From positions 6,139,850-6,203,849 of the forward strand of contig NC_052031.1 of assembly GCF_015832195.1 (NCBI RefSeq): a DNA stretch of 64,000 nt, given 5' to 3'. Both the position numbers and the translations under genes were made by a program. The stretch's first letter is position 1; each line of letters begins with the position of its first letter. The notes beneath the pieces are model-generated. The model did not search any database. It was not told the DNA's origin and was given only the letters and a program-made list of their open reading frames with translations. Positions 13,501 to 28,500 of this stretch are shown in pieces. The stretch is from Motacilla alba alba. Taxonomy: Eukaryota > Chordata > Aves > Passeriformes > Motacillidae.

Positions 13501-16500
13501 TGACACCCATTCAAAGATTGCTAAAGCTTCTCTGCAGCTTCCTGGAGCTGTTCAAAGTCCTTTGCACAGTAAGAAGAAAAGCCAAAGTAAAAGCTGAAAA
13601 GTTAAGAAATCCTGAATTTTAACTGTGGGATAAAATCATATTCTATGCTTGCCAGATTCAGCTTTGCCAAAAATTAAGCACCAAATCTGAGAACTTAGTT
13701 ACACAAATACTGAATAAACAATGGGTCAAATCCCTTTGGTTTATGTGCAGGCTTTACTTTTGTCTTTCAGGAGTTACCATTGGCTCATTTTAGTGACACA
13801 CTCACAGGAAGAGATGGGGAAAAGGATGTTGCTGCAAGTGAGCAGCTCTTACACTACCTTTTAAGAATTGGAGATGGATTCTGGCAGTACTGATGTACTA
13901 CAAAATGAAATTCTTGATGCCTACTGGAAGGGCATTTTTCTCCCATTAGAAAAATAATTTACATCTTAGAATAAATATTAAATATTTAGCCAATACTTAA
14001 GAAAAGGCATATTATTTTCTATTTAAAAGCATTAAAAGAGATAAAAATCTACATGTAGCTTCATGAAACTAGAAGTATTTTAAATGGACCATTAAAACCT
14101 CTTATAAAGGTTATTTTTTTTAAACAGAAATTAAAACTGGTTGGTGCTAAAGTCACCTCTGTCCAGAGATGAACCACAAGCTAAACACACAAAAAGCCCC
14201 TGATAAAATGTTCTAGCACCAGTTTGCTTACAGAAGCTTACACAAGGCCAAAGAGAACTACACATTGTCCTTAACTCAGAGGTCCAAAGTGAGACAGACA
14301 CCCAAATTAATCATTCTTAGGATCCAATTTTATCATAACTTTGTCAAAATGCACCACGACTTTGTCTATAATGAAAACAACAACACTTCTGCCTCTTAAA
14401 ATTTCACATTTTTTCCTGAAGTTTGCTTATTCTTGATCTAGTGGGTTCCCCTGAACTGAAACAAGGTAGAAAGCTGTAAATTTGCATGGCTTGCATAGTG
14501 AAATAAATACTTACCAAATGCTCCTTCAGTTTGGACAAAAATTTCTTCAGAATTTTGTCATGATGTTCCTGAAACCTCATGAGTTTTGGAAAACCAGGAA
14601 TAAAAAAACCTAAGAAAAGAAGTTGGCCACTTAACAGGTGTTGGTACTATAAAATGACATAAAAAAGCAATTCAGGCTCCAAGAACATTATCCTTCTATA
14701 AGACCACTGGATCTGAACAGATATTCATATCAATATTTTGATGTCTCTATACAGATATGCACATACTCCTGCCTAAATAGCTACAACCAATGCATTCCCT
14801 TAGTAAAAAATATTAGATCAGAATGACAAATGACAGCAGATCCATCAGTCCTACATTAGTCATACCAATATAAGATCATGTGGAAACCACATTTATAATT
14901 ATTCTTTAAAAGAAAATCAAAACAAAGAATCACAACCCTCACCCACTAAAATTGAAATTATAGCCTAGAAAATTCATGATGGAAGGGCAAATAGCATAGG
15001 TGTCTACTAGAACTGTCTGCATTGAAGAAAAGACCATAAAAAAGATAAGAGGGATATTCTAGGAAGACAAATATCATGATTATATCCTATAAGCAAAGAC
15101 TGTGAGCTCACACAACTGAAACAGAGGGCATTAAAAAACCCATCTAATTGTTTTGGTGATTACACATGGAAAATTCTTAAGTCCCCCTTCCAGCTGAGGT
15201 ATCAGCAGAGTTGAAGTTAAAAAAAACTCCAATATATTTTAAGCAGAATGAAAACTGGAAGAACAAGTACAGACCCAGAGTAGCCATGCAACTTAAAAAA
15301 AAAAAAAAGAGTGACTGAAGTCCCAAACCAAAAAGCAAAGTCTTTCTAGTTCCAATTGTGCAATTCAGTGCACAATGACTAAGACACAAGATTTAAAACC
15401 CCAGATTCACACATGTTTAGTATTTCATAGACACAAATGCAAATTCTACAATACTTAAATGTCAGGTTGCATATTAGGAAATCTCAATAACACAGGCAAG
15501 GCATTTGGTTTTTTTCTTACTGTAAACAGTGACTACATCAAAGCTAATTAGCCATCAACAATAACAATAAAGGTTCTTTTTCCATGAAAGGTTGCTCTTT
15601 TACATTTACATACACCAACTCATTATCCTGAATTTTTAAGACTATAGAAAGATCAATGGAAAGAGCTTCCAGAAAAGCAGATAATTTTCAGGGTCAGATG
15701 TCTGTATTTATCACCTAGAGACTTTACATCTTCCATACAATATGAAATATCAGAGAGGCCAAATTCATCTCTTCATTTCAAGTAGTTTTATACTATAGTC
15801 TGGCTAATGGGCTGTACCCAAGAAGTATTCCAGGTTGCTGTATCACAGATAAAATTGAAAAAAACCCATGAAAAACCTTGTCTGTGGGGAGGAGCTTTTA
15901 ACCATCCTAATCCTGCCAATATGATTCTAACTGAATTTCTTAGCCCACCCCCATGATTTCCATAGGCAGAAGCCCATTTCAGAAAACTATCTGCTGTCAG
16001 TGGCATCAAGTGCAACTATAAAAGTTTTTCTTCATGGATATTGACAATTTGGAATTGAAATTCCTTAAGCTTTAAGGAGTTGACAAACAGTGCTTTAAGC
16101 TACTTTCTCCAAAGAAGAACACAGAAAGTGCAAACTGTAATATGACATCAGTTAAGCCAGTTTCCTGAGTTTAAAGTTTCCTTTCTCAGTTTAAAGTTTC
16201 CTTTCCGGAATCTACAGTGATATTTACAGATGCACAGTGACATTTAAAACACATAAACTCAAGGAATCACAGGAAATCCAGGCTGGATAGGTATTCTGGA
16301 GATTATCTGGTCCAACCTGCTGAAAGCAGAACCTTAGACTAGTTGGCAACATTTAATAAATGATAAATTTGGAACATATGAGTTATAATTAAAGTTTTAT
16401 CATCCTCTATAAATGCAAACTTGCCTAGCAGGCACTCCAAAACAGTTTCAGTGTATGTAATAAAGCTGTGACACAATGTTCATATGCTCTGTGGAGAAGC

Positions 16501-19500
16501 TCATCAAGCCTTGGGCTACTCAAAGCTCCCTCCTTTCTCTCCCATCACTTGATAGGTGTGTGACAGGAATAAAGGAGGGAAGGAGGGAGGTGTGCAACAT
16601 CTCAAGCAACTCATCTGCCTGTGTTTATCCTCTTATTTATCATGCACATGATTTGGTAAATAAGGACCTGATTTTGACTTACTTCCCCCAAAGTAAGAAT
16701 TTTCTGTGAGCTTTGAGGAGCTCAATATTCTACATGGCTGCAGTTACACCTGTTTGGATTATTATGAAGCCTTTAGATTTTTTTTGTAAGATGCTTTTAG
16801 CCTGTGTTATCATTGTGTAAAGCTCCAAGAAATTCTTCTGACATTTGATGAACTCAAAATTTCATTTATGACACTTTTTTTCCTCCCCCTGAATCGATAG
16901 CTTTGCAGAACTGTAAACAGCAAAATAACTAACTATCCCTTTGTTTTGGGGATGGAGAACATCCAGGAACAATGAAAAACCTGGGAAGGAAGATATCACA
17001 GAATGAGAAATTCTTCAGCAGGGAAAAGCAGCTAGAACTTGTTGGAAATTTGCTAAAAAGCCCAAGTTCTGGATGACATTTACTTTTGCAGGCTTCCAAG
17101 AATCACAGCTTTTCTAAATCACCAGAACTGCAACATCACAAAGGTTTTGGAATTCCTGGACTTGTTCCATACCAATAACCATGGAATATGCATAGCTCAT
17201 ACTAAATCTGGCATGGAAAGAGAGAACTACCAATAACACAAGAGCAACAATACCATGAGGGCAGGAAATTCTGTGTGAGGTAGAGATAAAACTGAGAAGC
17301 CTGAAGTTCATGCCTAGACACAAGTCCATTTTTTGCTGTACATTCCTGTCCTGCCAAATGACAGCACAGCTGCAATATTACTTAACACATTCTGTATTAG
17401 GCTTCCACTTCTATTTTATTACTATATAGATGTCTACATAACCAGTTTTCAACTGGTTACATTCCCTAAGAGAATAAGAGAAGAGGAAACCATCTGATTT
17501 TCATTAAGAACTATTTGAAAGACATCACAAATAAAAACCATTACTCTCTCTTAATATATGAGAGCTCCAGTAACATCCAATACCTCCCCCAAGTATAAAG
17601 CTCTCATTATGATTCATTTTTGACCAATCAGAACAGAACAGTTTCATTTTCAAATAATTTACAGCTTAAATAGGCCAGGTTGAAACCTAAATACACTGAC
17701 AGGAAACTCCATACCATGCATAGCGTGCTTTGGACCAGAGAGAAGTTTCACCAAGGCCCAGAAGGCATCTTCTTCATTCATGAACATCAGGAGCAAAGCT
17801 GTGATCTGGCTCATTCCCTGACAGTATCCAACTTCCTGAAAATCATACAGTGGAAATATTAAAATGCTGGAAACAAAAGCCTCATAGCCACGAGCTTTTA
17901 GCTTTTCCTTGAGTTAGTGGAGGAAAGATGATGCCTGTCCTGATGGCAAAGCTTCCCACCAAACACACTCCATATTTAAACATTAAAAATACTGATAGAT
18001 AGAAGGGATGATGCACAACCCTCCGACTGAAAAGTAACCTGGAAGTATTGATTACTCATTAGAACTCACTACTGATGAACAAAATCCTTGGTCAATACTA
18101 ATGATTTCAAGTTACTATATCATCTTTTTGTCCAATGGATGCATTTCTCATTTAGCTGTAATTTGGGGGGTTTTATGGAGGGTGAGAGTATCTGGCTTTG
18201 TTTTTGTTTACAGTCAGGGCACCATCTGATAAACACAGGATTTTTCAACAGTGACCTGTAACTAGAAACTTGCTCAAGTTTAGCAGCCCAACAGCAAGCA
18301 ACTGTAATAAACCCAAAGAAAAAAAAATATTGTTCCAAAACTGAACTTGAGTACTTCCTCTGCTATTAATTTTGGATTTTATGGCAGGAACCAGCTGTCA
18401 CTATCATTCAGCTGCAAAGATAACCCCATCAATGAAGTATTTGTAAGGACAATTACTTAATTGTAGAATAAGTTTTTTCAGGTTTACAAGTTCTTAGCAC
18501 AGTTTTGTTCTAGAGATAAAACCAAAACATAAGAACTGCTACACATTAAGAGGAAAAATACAACAAGAAGTGCAAAATAAAAACTTCACTATAAAATTCT
18601 CATCATTACTGATGATTGATTTTAAATATAATTATTATGAAACTTGAAAATACCAGTCCAATATTTTATACAAGGTAGAAAAAGTCAGACAGAAAGGTTA
18701 CGTTTCCTAGAACTTTGAAAAAATTCAAACAAACCAGTATTTAATTCAAGTAACTGCTTTAATTTCTCTTTCCTCTTCCCAGGTTAACATATTTTATATT
18801 GACTTATGGGGAGTTGCTGATGGATATAAAAAGGAAGATGCACAGAAATGCTCAAGATGGGCCCAAGGAATGATGGAACAGTGCATTAAAAGCACAGTTA
18901 AATGTGGACATGAAGGCTTTTTTTTTTTTTTTTCTTCTATTTTTAGCATAGAGCCAAAAGACACTACCAAATACATAAGCTTCTAACCCTTATGATACAG
19001 TCTGGGAACCCCACTCTAATAAATCCCATTCAGGACTGCAGCCAAGACAAAGTACCAATGTAAAGATGCAACCCTTTAAACTAATTCCAAATTTTTAAAA
19101 CCTTTCAGGTCATGAAATACACCTGTGGACTCCAACATGCATCTTTCTGCAGTATTTTCCTCCCTATCATTCAAATGAAAAGGAGGCAGATAATAAAATG
19201 GGGGGAAATATCAGTCACATAACACTCCAGCACAACACAAATTCAGTGTTCTTATTACAAATTGTAAGCATAGGTCAGTCTGTCCAATAAAACTCATAAT
19301 TCAGATGCTTTATTTTAACTTCAGCTCAAAATATGTCAACAAATAATTTTTTTTTCTATGTACTTCGAAAGGTCTCTGAAATGTTTGTTGGTTTTTTTTA
19401 GGGAGAAAGAGATGCAAGTTATTATCTTACAGCACATTTAGAGAAACCAGATTTAAGTGTGAAAGAATACAGCTTACCGTATTATATATGGAATATGCAG

Positions 19501-22500
19501 CTAAAATATGGAACAAAGATTGTTGCCTGGAGAAATAAGAGCAGAAAATGAAAAAACTATAGTATTATCTTTTGTAAAAATAGAAGAACATAGAAGTAGT
19601 GAACTGTATTTTGGAAACATGTTTTCCCAATTTAACTTGTCTAGCACTAAAGAACAGGATAAACCACATTTGACAACAATAAGTGCTTCTGATTTCAAGC
19701 CTATTTTGTAATTAGCACCTTTAAGATGTTTTACACGTTGAAATGTTTCAAAAAGTATCAATATACTTTAGAAGAGAGTGGTGACACATCATCATTTTTA
19801 CAGACAGGTAAAGTGAAACATTGCATGGGTGACATTTCAAATACTGATTTATTCTGAATGCCAAAATTTAAACTCCCCAAACTTGTTTTCTGTGCTTGCA
19901 GAACATTAACAGCTGTTACTGATTCAAAACAGAGATGCAGAAGTGAAGATGTGAAATACACAAAGCAGCCACAAAGGTGTCTTAATCTTGGCACTGAAAT
20001 TAAAGTCTGCTCCAGTGACTGCTACTGTCAAATTGAAGAAAAACATTATTAACTCTAGCTCAGCATCCTGTGCTCAACCCCCTGTTGATCTCCGGGTACT
20101 TCAGAGCAATAATTACAAAAAGCTTTGCAGAGGTCCCTTGCTTTCTGCCAAACAGTCTAACTTGTGAAGGTAGCCTGACAAAAAGCCCCCAACAGCACCA
20201 AACCAGCCAGCAGAACTCTGCTCTTTCCAAGTTGTGTATGAAGGTAACAGTGGAGAGCTCTCACAATCAACTTTTAAACTCACAGATACTTTTTGTCACC
20301 CGTTCAGGAGAGAATCTGGATACCTGAATGCCTACTTTCACCTACAAGTAAAACTGCTAAAATTTAACAGCAGAGTTTTGCATATTGTCCCTTTTCTGTC
20401 CAGTGAAATTTTCTCCCTGTTACTTATCAATGAATGGAAAGAGATATTAGCAGGCTAAATAAAAGAAAGACTAAGCCAGAAGGAGCTTGTTTTCTTTTGG
20501 GAAGAGGACTTACACTTGGAGAATTTTATCAAAACATCTGCATTGTGGCATTTTGGTTTACCCTCTTGCAGAACTGAAGTTTAGCCATTCTTCAGTAAGC
20601 AAAGAAGAGTGTAAGAAGGTACTAGCCATTAGGCTGCAGCCTCAATTTACAATGACAAACAGGTCCCCAGTGAACACAGGAACCGCCTGTACCCTCAGCT
20701 GACCACATGAAACTGAGCACAGGAGCTCAATCTCATTCACAGTTCCCTACACAGAACAGTGATTTCAGCATTATTTACACTAGATGATAGCACTGAAGAC
20801 CCGTAAAAGAATGAACCTTTAAAGACACAGAGTCTTCTTAAAAGTCAAACAAGCAATTGACTCACCCAGGGGACTTTATTTCATTGCTATGTGAAATGAT
20901 TTCTGAATTTTTCATCGAGGCATTGCTGGAAATGCATTATATATGTACAGTAATTCTGAGATCTGCTCCAAGTGTGAAATTATTTTAGGCAGCCAAAGGC
21001 TTTCCTGTGGACTCTGAGGGCATGGTTTCAACAGCCACAAGGACTGGAGCTGGCTCTGCTTGAGTTAACCCCAAACCAAAGAGGCAACGAGCTCCTGTTG
21101 ACATCTAAAATGTGTGCACAGAAGGAAGAGAGGCCCAAGCAGCACAGGCCCTGCCAGCCCTGCACAAATGGACCTGAACTGCCCTGGCTGCACGAAGCCA
21201 TCTCACCCTGGGAATCTCTGCTCTGTGCTCCTTCCTTACAGCCTTCAAAGAAATTCCCCTGATTCAGGATTTTTCCACCAAATATCTAGAATAATAATGT
21301 AAGAAAATGTTTCTTTTATTATCACATTAAAGCCCACAGCTCTGAGTACCACTTTTTGACAACAGCAGACTACCATAAAATCTGCCTTGGCAAGAAAAGG
21401 AGATTAAAAACTGAACCAATACAGAGACAGAAGGGGAAAAATACCCTCTTCTTCTCAGCAGGGTGCTGATGCTGCAAGCAAGCAACAATACTGATGTTTA
21501 TATCCCCACTTTTTTCACTATTAAGCATTTTTAAAGATGACAGCTGCCTAATATTCCTCCACTAGTGGCAGCAAAAATTTAATGAAACAAAACATTTTGA
21601 AGAAATCCAAAAGCATTACGGCCTATAGTTGTAAATAATTAAATACTTACAAAAAGACTGCTTTATTTGGTTCTGAATTAGATAATGGAAGAATAAAAAA
21701 ATCCAAAGGAAGGCTAAACTCTCTGGGGAGATGGAAGTTTACTTACTTCACACCGTATCTGTCCCGGAACATGATGTTGTCTCTGTACGTGCGGTTCACG
21801 TCCAGGTCAATTTGCCGAATATCTGGTGAAGACCCTCGCGCTTGACACTTCAATCTCTGGGAGTACAGTAAAGAACAAAAGTTGAAAATTGTCAACTCTA
21901 AAAAAGCAGAAACCTGCTTGACTTGTACAGCTGTGTTGAATTAATTGCCATCATGGGATTTAAAACAATACAGAATAGCAACTCACGAGATTAACAGTTT
22001 TACCTCCCAAAATTCAATGTACAAATTCTATGAGTCAGAAACAGCCACAGAGTAAACGTCAATCCCATAATACACATTTTTTGGACACATCATTCACTGC
22101 CCATATTTAAGGCTGTTACAGCATTTTAAGTTTCTTATTGCCATTTCTGAGGCAAACACAGCACTAGAAAAAGAAAATTAATTTTGCTGCTCAGGAACAA
22201 GAACCTGAGATGCAAATGCTCTAGACTAGGCTTTAAGCAAATTATTTAGTGTGGTTTTCATACTCCTCCTGTCTTTTCTCTAGCAGAAGTAATAGCTACA
22301 TAGCTGCCAGTTATTATCCAAATATAGATAATGGACATTTCTCCAGTAATTTCCTCTGTCTTTCTGTTCTAATCTAATTTAGCTGTAGAATATGCCTACT
22401 TTAGCGCTTGCTTTAGTGTTTTATAATTAAATCCATTTTTGTAATTGAATACTTATGAAACCTGCACAGGTTTAGACTGACACCTTATTTTTTGCACTTA

Positions 22501-25500
22501 CAATAATTTTCTCTTGACTCTCATTCATTTATTCTCACTTCTGTCAGTAAAAGTTGAGTTTGCAAGACCTTTATGGTATTTTTAAAACATTACTTCTGAC
22601 TATTAGAGAATACCACAGACAATCAAAAGGCAAAACTCTATGGACTCTGGTTGCAAGAAAACAAGAGTAAAGTCAAAATTTATAATAACAAAGGGGTCAA
22701 ACAGGGAACAATAACATGCATCAAGTCTGTTGAACACAACCAGAAGCTTTAGGCACATGAGGAATTACTTGTAAGCCATTGAACCAACACAACACTAACC
22801 ACAATCTCAGCTATGTGCACCTTTCAGTACAATTTAAACTGAACCCCCAGAATGATGTGTCCCCCAGACAGACAGAAAAGCAGCAAAGGGAAAATTTCTA
22901 GCTCTAAACACCTATGACATGATAGAATATAGGAAAAGAAGAACCCTAAGTCCTTGCAATCATGGCAGCCTCATGTGTGAAAGAACACAAGGGTACCAAA
23001 AGTTTGAGAAACAGGAAGGACAGAAGGTGAAGAGCTGAAATTCCCCCTGCAAACAGAACTGAAAGAAGCTATTTGACCTACAATAAACGTGTATTATCCT
23101 TTTGACTTTAAGGTGTGCAGTTTGTAAGTGACACTTGTAGTGAGCAGTGTTAGTATCACTTCAGGAAATAGGAAAATAGAGAGCAGCAAGATGAGTATAT
23201 AACAAATAAAGCAGATAATGATGGAAGAAACTCTACTTCTGTAAGTGAACTACAAGCATTTCTTTGTTTTGCATTGAGCATTAGATGACATTAGTAATTC
23301 CTGAAGATTATTTCACCTATTTTTAAATGCTTCTAATTTAACTTGGCATTCTTTCTCACAACTACATTATTCAGCATAACCTGTTTTACCTCCTTTGGAT
23401 CTCCCACTAGTCTTATTGAGGAACTTAAAATATAATAGTCAGGAAAAGCAGCCTGTGAGACTAAAGAGCAAGAAATATGAGGAAGGTAACAGACACCAAA
23501 ATTTAGATATCAATACCAACACCAATCTTCTTTCATAAGAATCCTCATCTACTCAGACCCACTCTCAGCTCAGCTTTTTCCTAGCTAAAACAAGCAATAG
23601 AGTGCAATGTAATATCTAATTCTTTTTTTTTTTTAACATTGCATAACAGCAAAGGGTTAATAAAGACTGCAGCTTTAGTACCTGGTATTTTTAAATTAAT
23701 ATTAAGTAGAAATTCTACAAACTCACATTATAAAAGTCTTTCATTTCTTCTTTCATCTTTGGAACATCAAGCAACAAAGACCAGACTTGCCCTCTCAACT
23801 GCAGTGGGATCCCTTTATAAATTCTCCTATGAAACTGCAAAAAAAAGAAAAGAAGGTAAGAATGCAGCCCAATTTACAATGCTCTGTGTAAAAGGAATAG
23901 TGATGCACAACATGGTGAAGAGAAAAATGGAATTGCACCAAGCAATCTAGGAAAGGGATGACCTGCTGGGGACAAAGTGTTCCAGTGTATTTTGAACAAT
24001 GTGTCTTGGGACCTCCTGCCAGAATCCAGAGGCACAGGGACAAAACAGACACATGGGCCAAACCATCCCAGGTGATGTTTTCAAGCCAGGACTTTTGCAT
24101 GCAGGAAGGTCTATCAAAATTGTACCACCTTTGCTCAGCAAATTTTGTCATTTAGATCCCAAAAATCAGATTCTTAGCAACACTATTTCAGGATAAGCCA
24201 CAAATAGCTCACTGTAATTGCAGTCTATAAATAGAAACGGCAAAAAAGCAAGCAGCAAAATCACAAAGCTTTAAAAATTATCAGTAAAAACCCAAAAGCA
24301 GAACTGATCTTTGAATTCCTCTAAAACTGCGACAGGATGCTCAAATGTATGTGTGCAAGGAAACAAGCCTTTTGTGAGATCACAAAAACAACAGAATGTG
24401 CCATTTCTAAAATTAACAGACCTCACATTGTATTTCTAAACTAATAATCAATCTCCTACATGCATATTGAAACATTTGCAAAAAAATCAACAAAAGAACA
24501 CAAAAATGGTGTTATCATCTTTTGAAGACATATCTAAGAAAAGGAAAATTAAAAAGACAACTCTGACACAGAAAATGAACCTTTCTGAAATTATGTTTTT
24601 ACCATTATTTTAATGATTATACAGGATGACAATTAGGTTTAAAAGAGAGCAAACCACACACAACTGCTCTCTAATTTTTTCTTCTAATGGAAGTTAGACC
24701 TTAAAAAATTTAGTTGACAAAGCTACCACTTCCTTGAAACATTTTATAAAAGTTATGTTTGCAGTAAGAAATACTTTAAAAGCAATGTCCTCCTCAATGA
24801 CAGGATTGTTTTTCTTTTCACGTATTTCACATCTCCAGTTTTGGGAAATTAATGAACCCCTCATTGCAGTGTATTTCCAACCCTCCTGCCATTTGGAATA
24901 TATCAGCTCTTCAAAGGTGTCCTTAATGCCAGCAAGGATTTGTGTCTGGATTGCAGAATCTCTAACTCTTGCACAAGTAAGGTTATGAGTTTCTTCCCTT
25001 GTTCCTTTTTCAAATGAAAAACATAAACTTGTATAAGATACAACAGCCATCCTGGAGACTGTCCACAAAAAAAATGTTGTGCTTCATGAAGAAAACTTTG
25101 CTGCATTAATACAAAGAAGGCTAAAGCAGCAACACTTGCAGTGTGAGCACAGCTGTGCCAGTAGAATTTTTTCTGTAAAGATGAAGAAAAACATACAGAG
25201 CTCCAAAGCAGCCTTCTCTACAGATGGATACTCTGAGCTCAGGTCACACAGGATTTCAGTGTGTGTCAACCCAGACACAAGGGTACCTGCTTGTAGAGAA
25301 GAAAATTCAGTCTTTTGAAAGCCAAACACCCCCAACGGCAGAGGAGTCATCCTAGGAAGAGATTAGCCTGTCTGTCTACTGGAAAGCAGAATGAGTCAAA
25401 TTTGCAATATCTTTTCTGGAAATTTGGAAGAAAACTATGGGGAAAAAATGCAGTGATCTATGTCCTCAGTGACAGGTAGCTTTATTTCTCAATCCATGTG

Positions 25501-28500
25501 CAGCAGAGGACCTTCACAACAAACATTTTTGTCAGCTAATTATAATTTTTCAACTCATTTTCAAATGTCTCCAAGAACAAAAGGTTATTAATGAAGACAA
25601 CTGGTTGAAAAATAAATTCTCAAGACTACTGTTGTTGTATAAATTAATGTTTTGGGAGAAGGTCAGGTAGATATAAAAGGCCAGAAATAAGCCTTTATAA
25701 TAACAGCTTCTTATCCAAACACAATTAAAATAATTCAAACCATCCATCCAAACTGAAGAGTTGTTCAAGGTTTTTTTTTTGGAAAATAAAACTGAAGGAG
25801 AAGAATCTCTAGTTTCAGAGGAGTCCATGGTACTTACAATTTTCCCATCTTCTGCACTGCCTAGATTGAAACAGCCAAATGCTAGAAGAGCCCTTAAAGC
25901 AGTAAGTAAAAACTGAGAGAGAACTGTGGAAGCCCTTTTCACAGAAAAGTTTGAAAAGTGAATTGCAAATATAACTTTATAAAGAGCAGAAAGGACAGAG
26001 AGGTGAACAGTTTCATCAGCCAACTACAGCCATGCCAAAAAAACAGGAGGAAAGCAAACATTTTTAGTAGCTAAGTTCTGAATTGTTGCACTACCTGGCA
26101 GAATAAACCCAAATAACATTCACAGCTTCTTGCAAACCATTTTAGATCTGTGTTCAACTGACTCTGCTGCTCCATCTATTCTTTTATTGAGGCAGAGAAA
26201 AAGCTCTCAGTCATCCCCAGTCATTACCAGATCCTGCCTACAGGCTCAGCAGAACACAAGACCAAAGACTTTCACCATCTGATACAGAGGAGAGAAATGT
26301 CACTCAGTCTGGCATGGGCTCCAGTGCACAAACAAGAACATGGAAACGAGCGTGAAAAATTTCACATCTGATGGAAAACTGAGAGGAGTGGCTGATGCAC
26401 CAAGAGGGCTCTGCTGCCACCCAGAGTGATGTTAACAAGCTGGAGAAATGGGCTGCCAGGACCCTCACAGACCTCAACAAGGAGAGGTGCAAAGTCCTGC
26501 ACCTGGGAAGGAACAACCCCAGGCACCAGAACATTCCAGGGGTCACCAGCCAGAAAAGAGCTCAGAAGAAAAGGACCTGGGGGTCCTGGTGGACCAACCT
26601 GAGCAGGAGCGGGGCAGTGCCCTTGAAGCAAAGATGACCAGTGCTATCCTGGGCTGCACCAGACAAAACCACTCCCAGCAGGTTGAGGGAGGGGATCCTT
26701 TCCCTCTGCTCAGCACAGTGAGTCCAGTTCTCAACACAAGACAGACATGGACACACTGCAGAGGGCTACAGAGATGATGAGACCTGACCACCTCTGCCAT
26801 GAGCAGAGGCTGGGACTGTTTAGCCAGGAGCAAAGGCTCAGGGGGATCTTATCAAATTGTCTGTAGCACCACACTGAAGGGAGAGGGCAAAAAGGACAGA
26901 GCCAGGCTCTGTTCAGTGGGGCCCACTCACACAGCCAGAGGCAATGGGCACAAAATGAAACACTGGAGATTCCCTTTGAACATTAGGAAACATTTTTTTA
27001 CTGTGAGGGTGACAGAGTACTGGCACAGGTCACCCAGTCAGGTTGTGGTGTCTCCAACCTTGGAAATCTCAAATGCCATCAGGACATGGTCCTGGGCAGC
27101 TGGAGGAGGGAGCAGGGGCTGGACCAGGTGACCTCCAGAAGCCCCTTCCAAGCCCAGCCTTTCTGTGACCCTGTGCAATGCTGCAGTTTTGTGAAAATTA
27201 CACGGCTGTGCTGCATCCTGGGGAGTGGGGGAAGGAACTCACACACACTTCACTGCAAAATTCATTTCTGATAATCATTCAGTCACCAAACAGTTAAAGA
27301 AAATATAAATGAGCTCAGTGATTATTAGCTAGCTGCATATCTTTACCATAAGCACCATGCTAGTGCCCTCTGCTGTCTTTTATGTCCTTATGTAATACCA
27401 GGTAAAAAATCTGCTGAGAAATGCTGCTTGTATCTATATACTTGCAGAACTCTTATCTGCTTTCCTGCTCTCTCTGAATTAACAAATAAAACAGAAAGTA
27501 GAAAATTCAGGAAGTTTCTTTTTTCTTCTTCTTCTGGGAAGATGAAATACTGAGTAATTTTAAATAATTTGTGCAGATTAAGGCTTTCTTAAGATAATCA
27601 TTCAAAACAAAGCATGAATACATAAACTCAGAGTTCAGATAAAGAGACACATCTATGAAAACATTCATCATTCAAAGAATGGGGTTATGGGATGGGGGAT
27701 GTTTCCATCAGCACAGGACATAGAAAAACAAAAAGATCCTCAATGCATATAATTATATAAATACAGGATACATAAAAATACAGGTTTAAATTCTGTAGCA
27801 CATCTAAGCTGATATTCAGACAAGGACAGCAGTCAAACTCCTGCAATTATTAGTAAGATCGTTGATCCTGAAGTAGGTAGGAGAAACTCACACTAAATGA
27901 GGCTCTATCACCTGGGAATTCAAGGGAGCTTCTCATGCAAAAACAAATTGGACCCATTAATACACTGAATATACAGAATGAACTAAAACCCCTATAAAGC
28001 AAGAAGACAAAAAAAAATTTAGCTATCATCTCAATGAGGGCCATAATGTCCAACATGCAAAAACACCTGAAAAACATAAAACCTCCCCTCCCTTGCCTGG
28101 CCCCTATCTCTCCAGCTCACAAACCCAACTGGTTTCTGGAAAGAGAAATGAGGCCACTGTCATACAGGACTGCCTTGAGGAATGGCAACTGGCATCACTG
28201 CTCCTGCAAGATATAAAGTTGGTTTTCCTGAAAATAAAACTTTCTCAGCTGTCAGGCAGAGCTGCACAAGTAGCAAAGGGACTCTGCCACCTCAAAAAGA
28301 ATTTGTGATGAGAAGCATAAGAATTAAAATCTGAAGTCTCACAAGAAAGTATATTTATAATGAAAAGAAAATATATTTATAAAGGCTGCTGCCTTTAGAG
28401 GTTCTTCAGCTTCTGTGGGTTGCAAAAAAGGGAGAAAAAGTGCAAACAGAAGAGTTGCTCCATCTCATTCAAAAATCTCAGGAATGCAAAGAGGGTTCTT

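Larger units (their letters stand above)
14610..17714 (-). other. USP6NL intron 9
   Basis: A 3105-nt intron. It contains an A14 run (15295-15308), a 17-nt sequence repeated with a 20-nt period (16168-16204) and a small CR1-like remnant (about 16258-16330). Nothing else is recognised. Confidence 0.9.
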
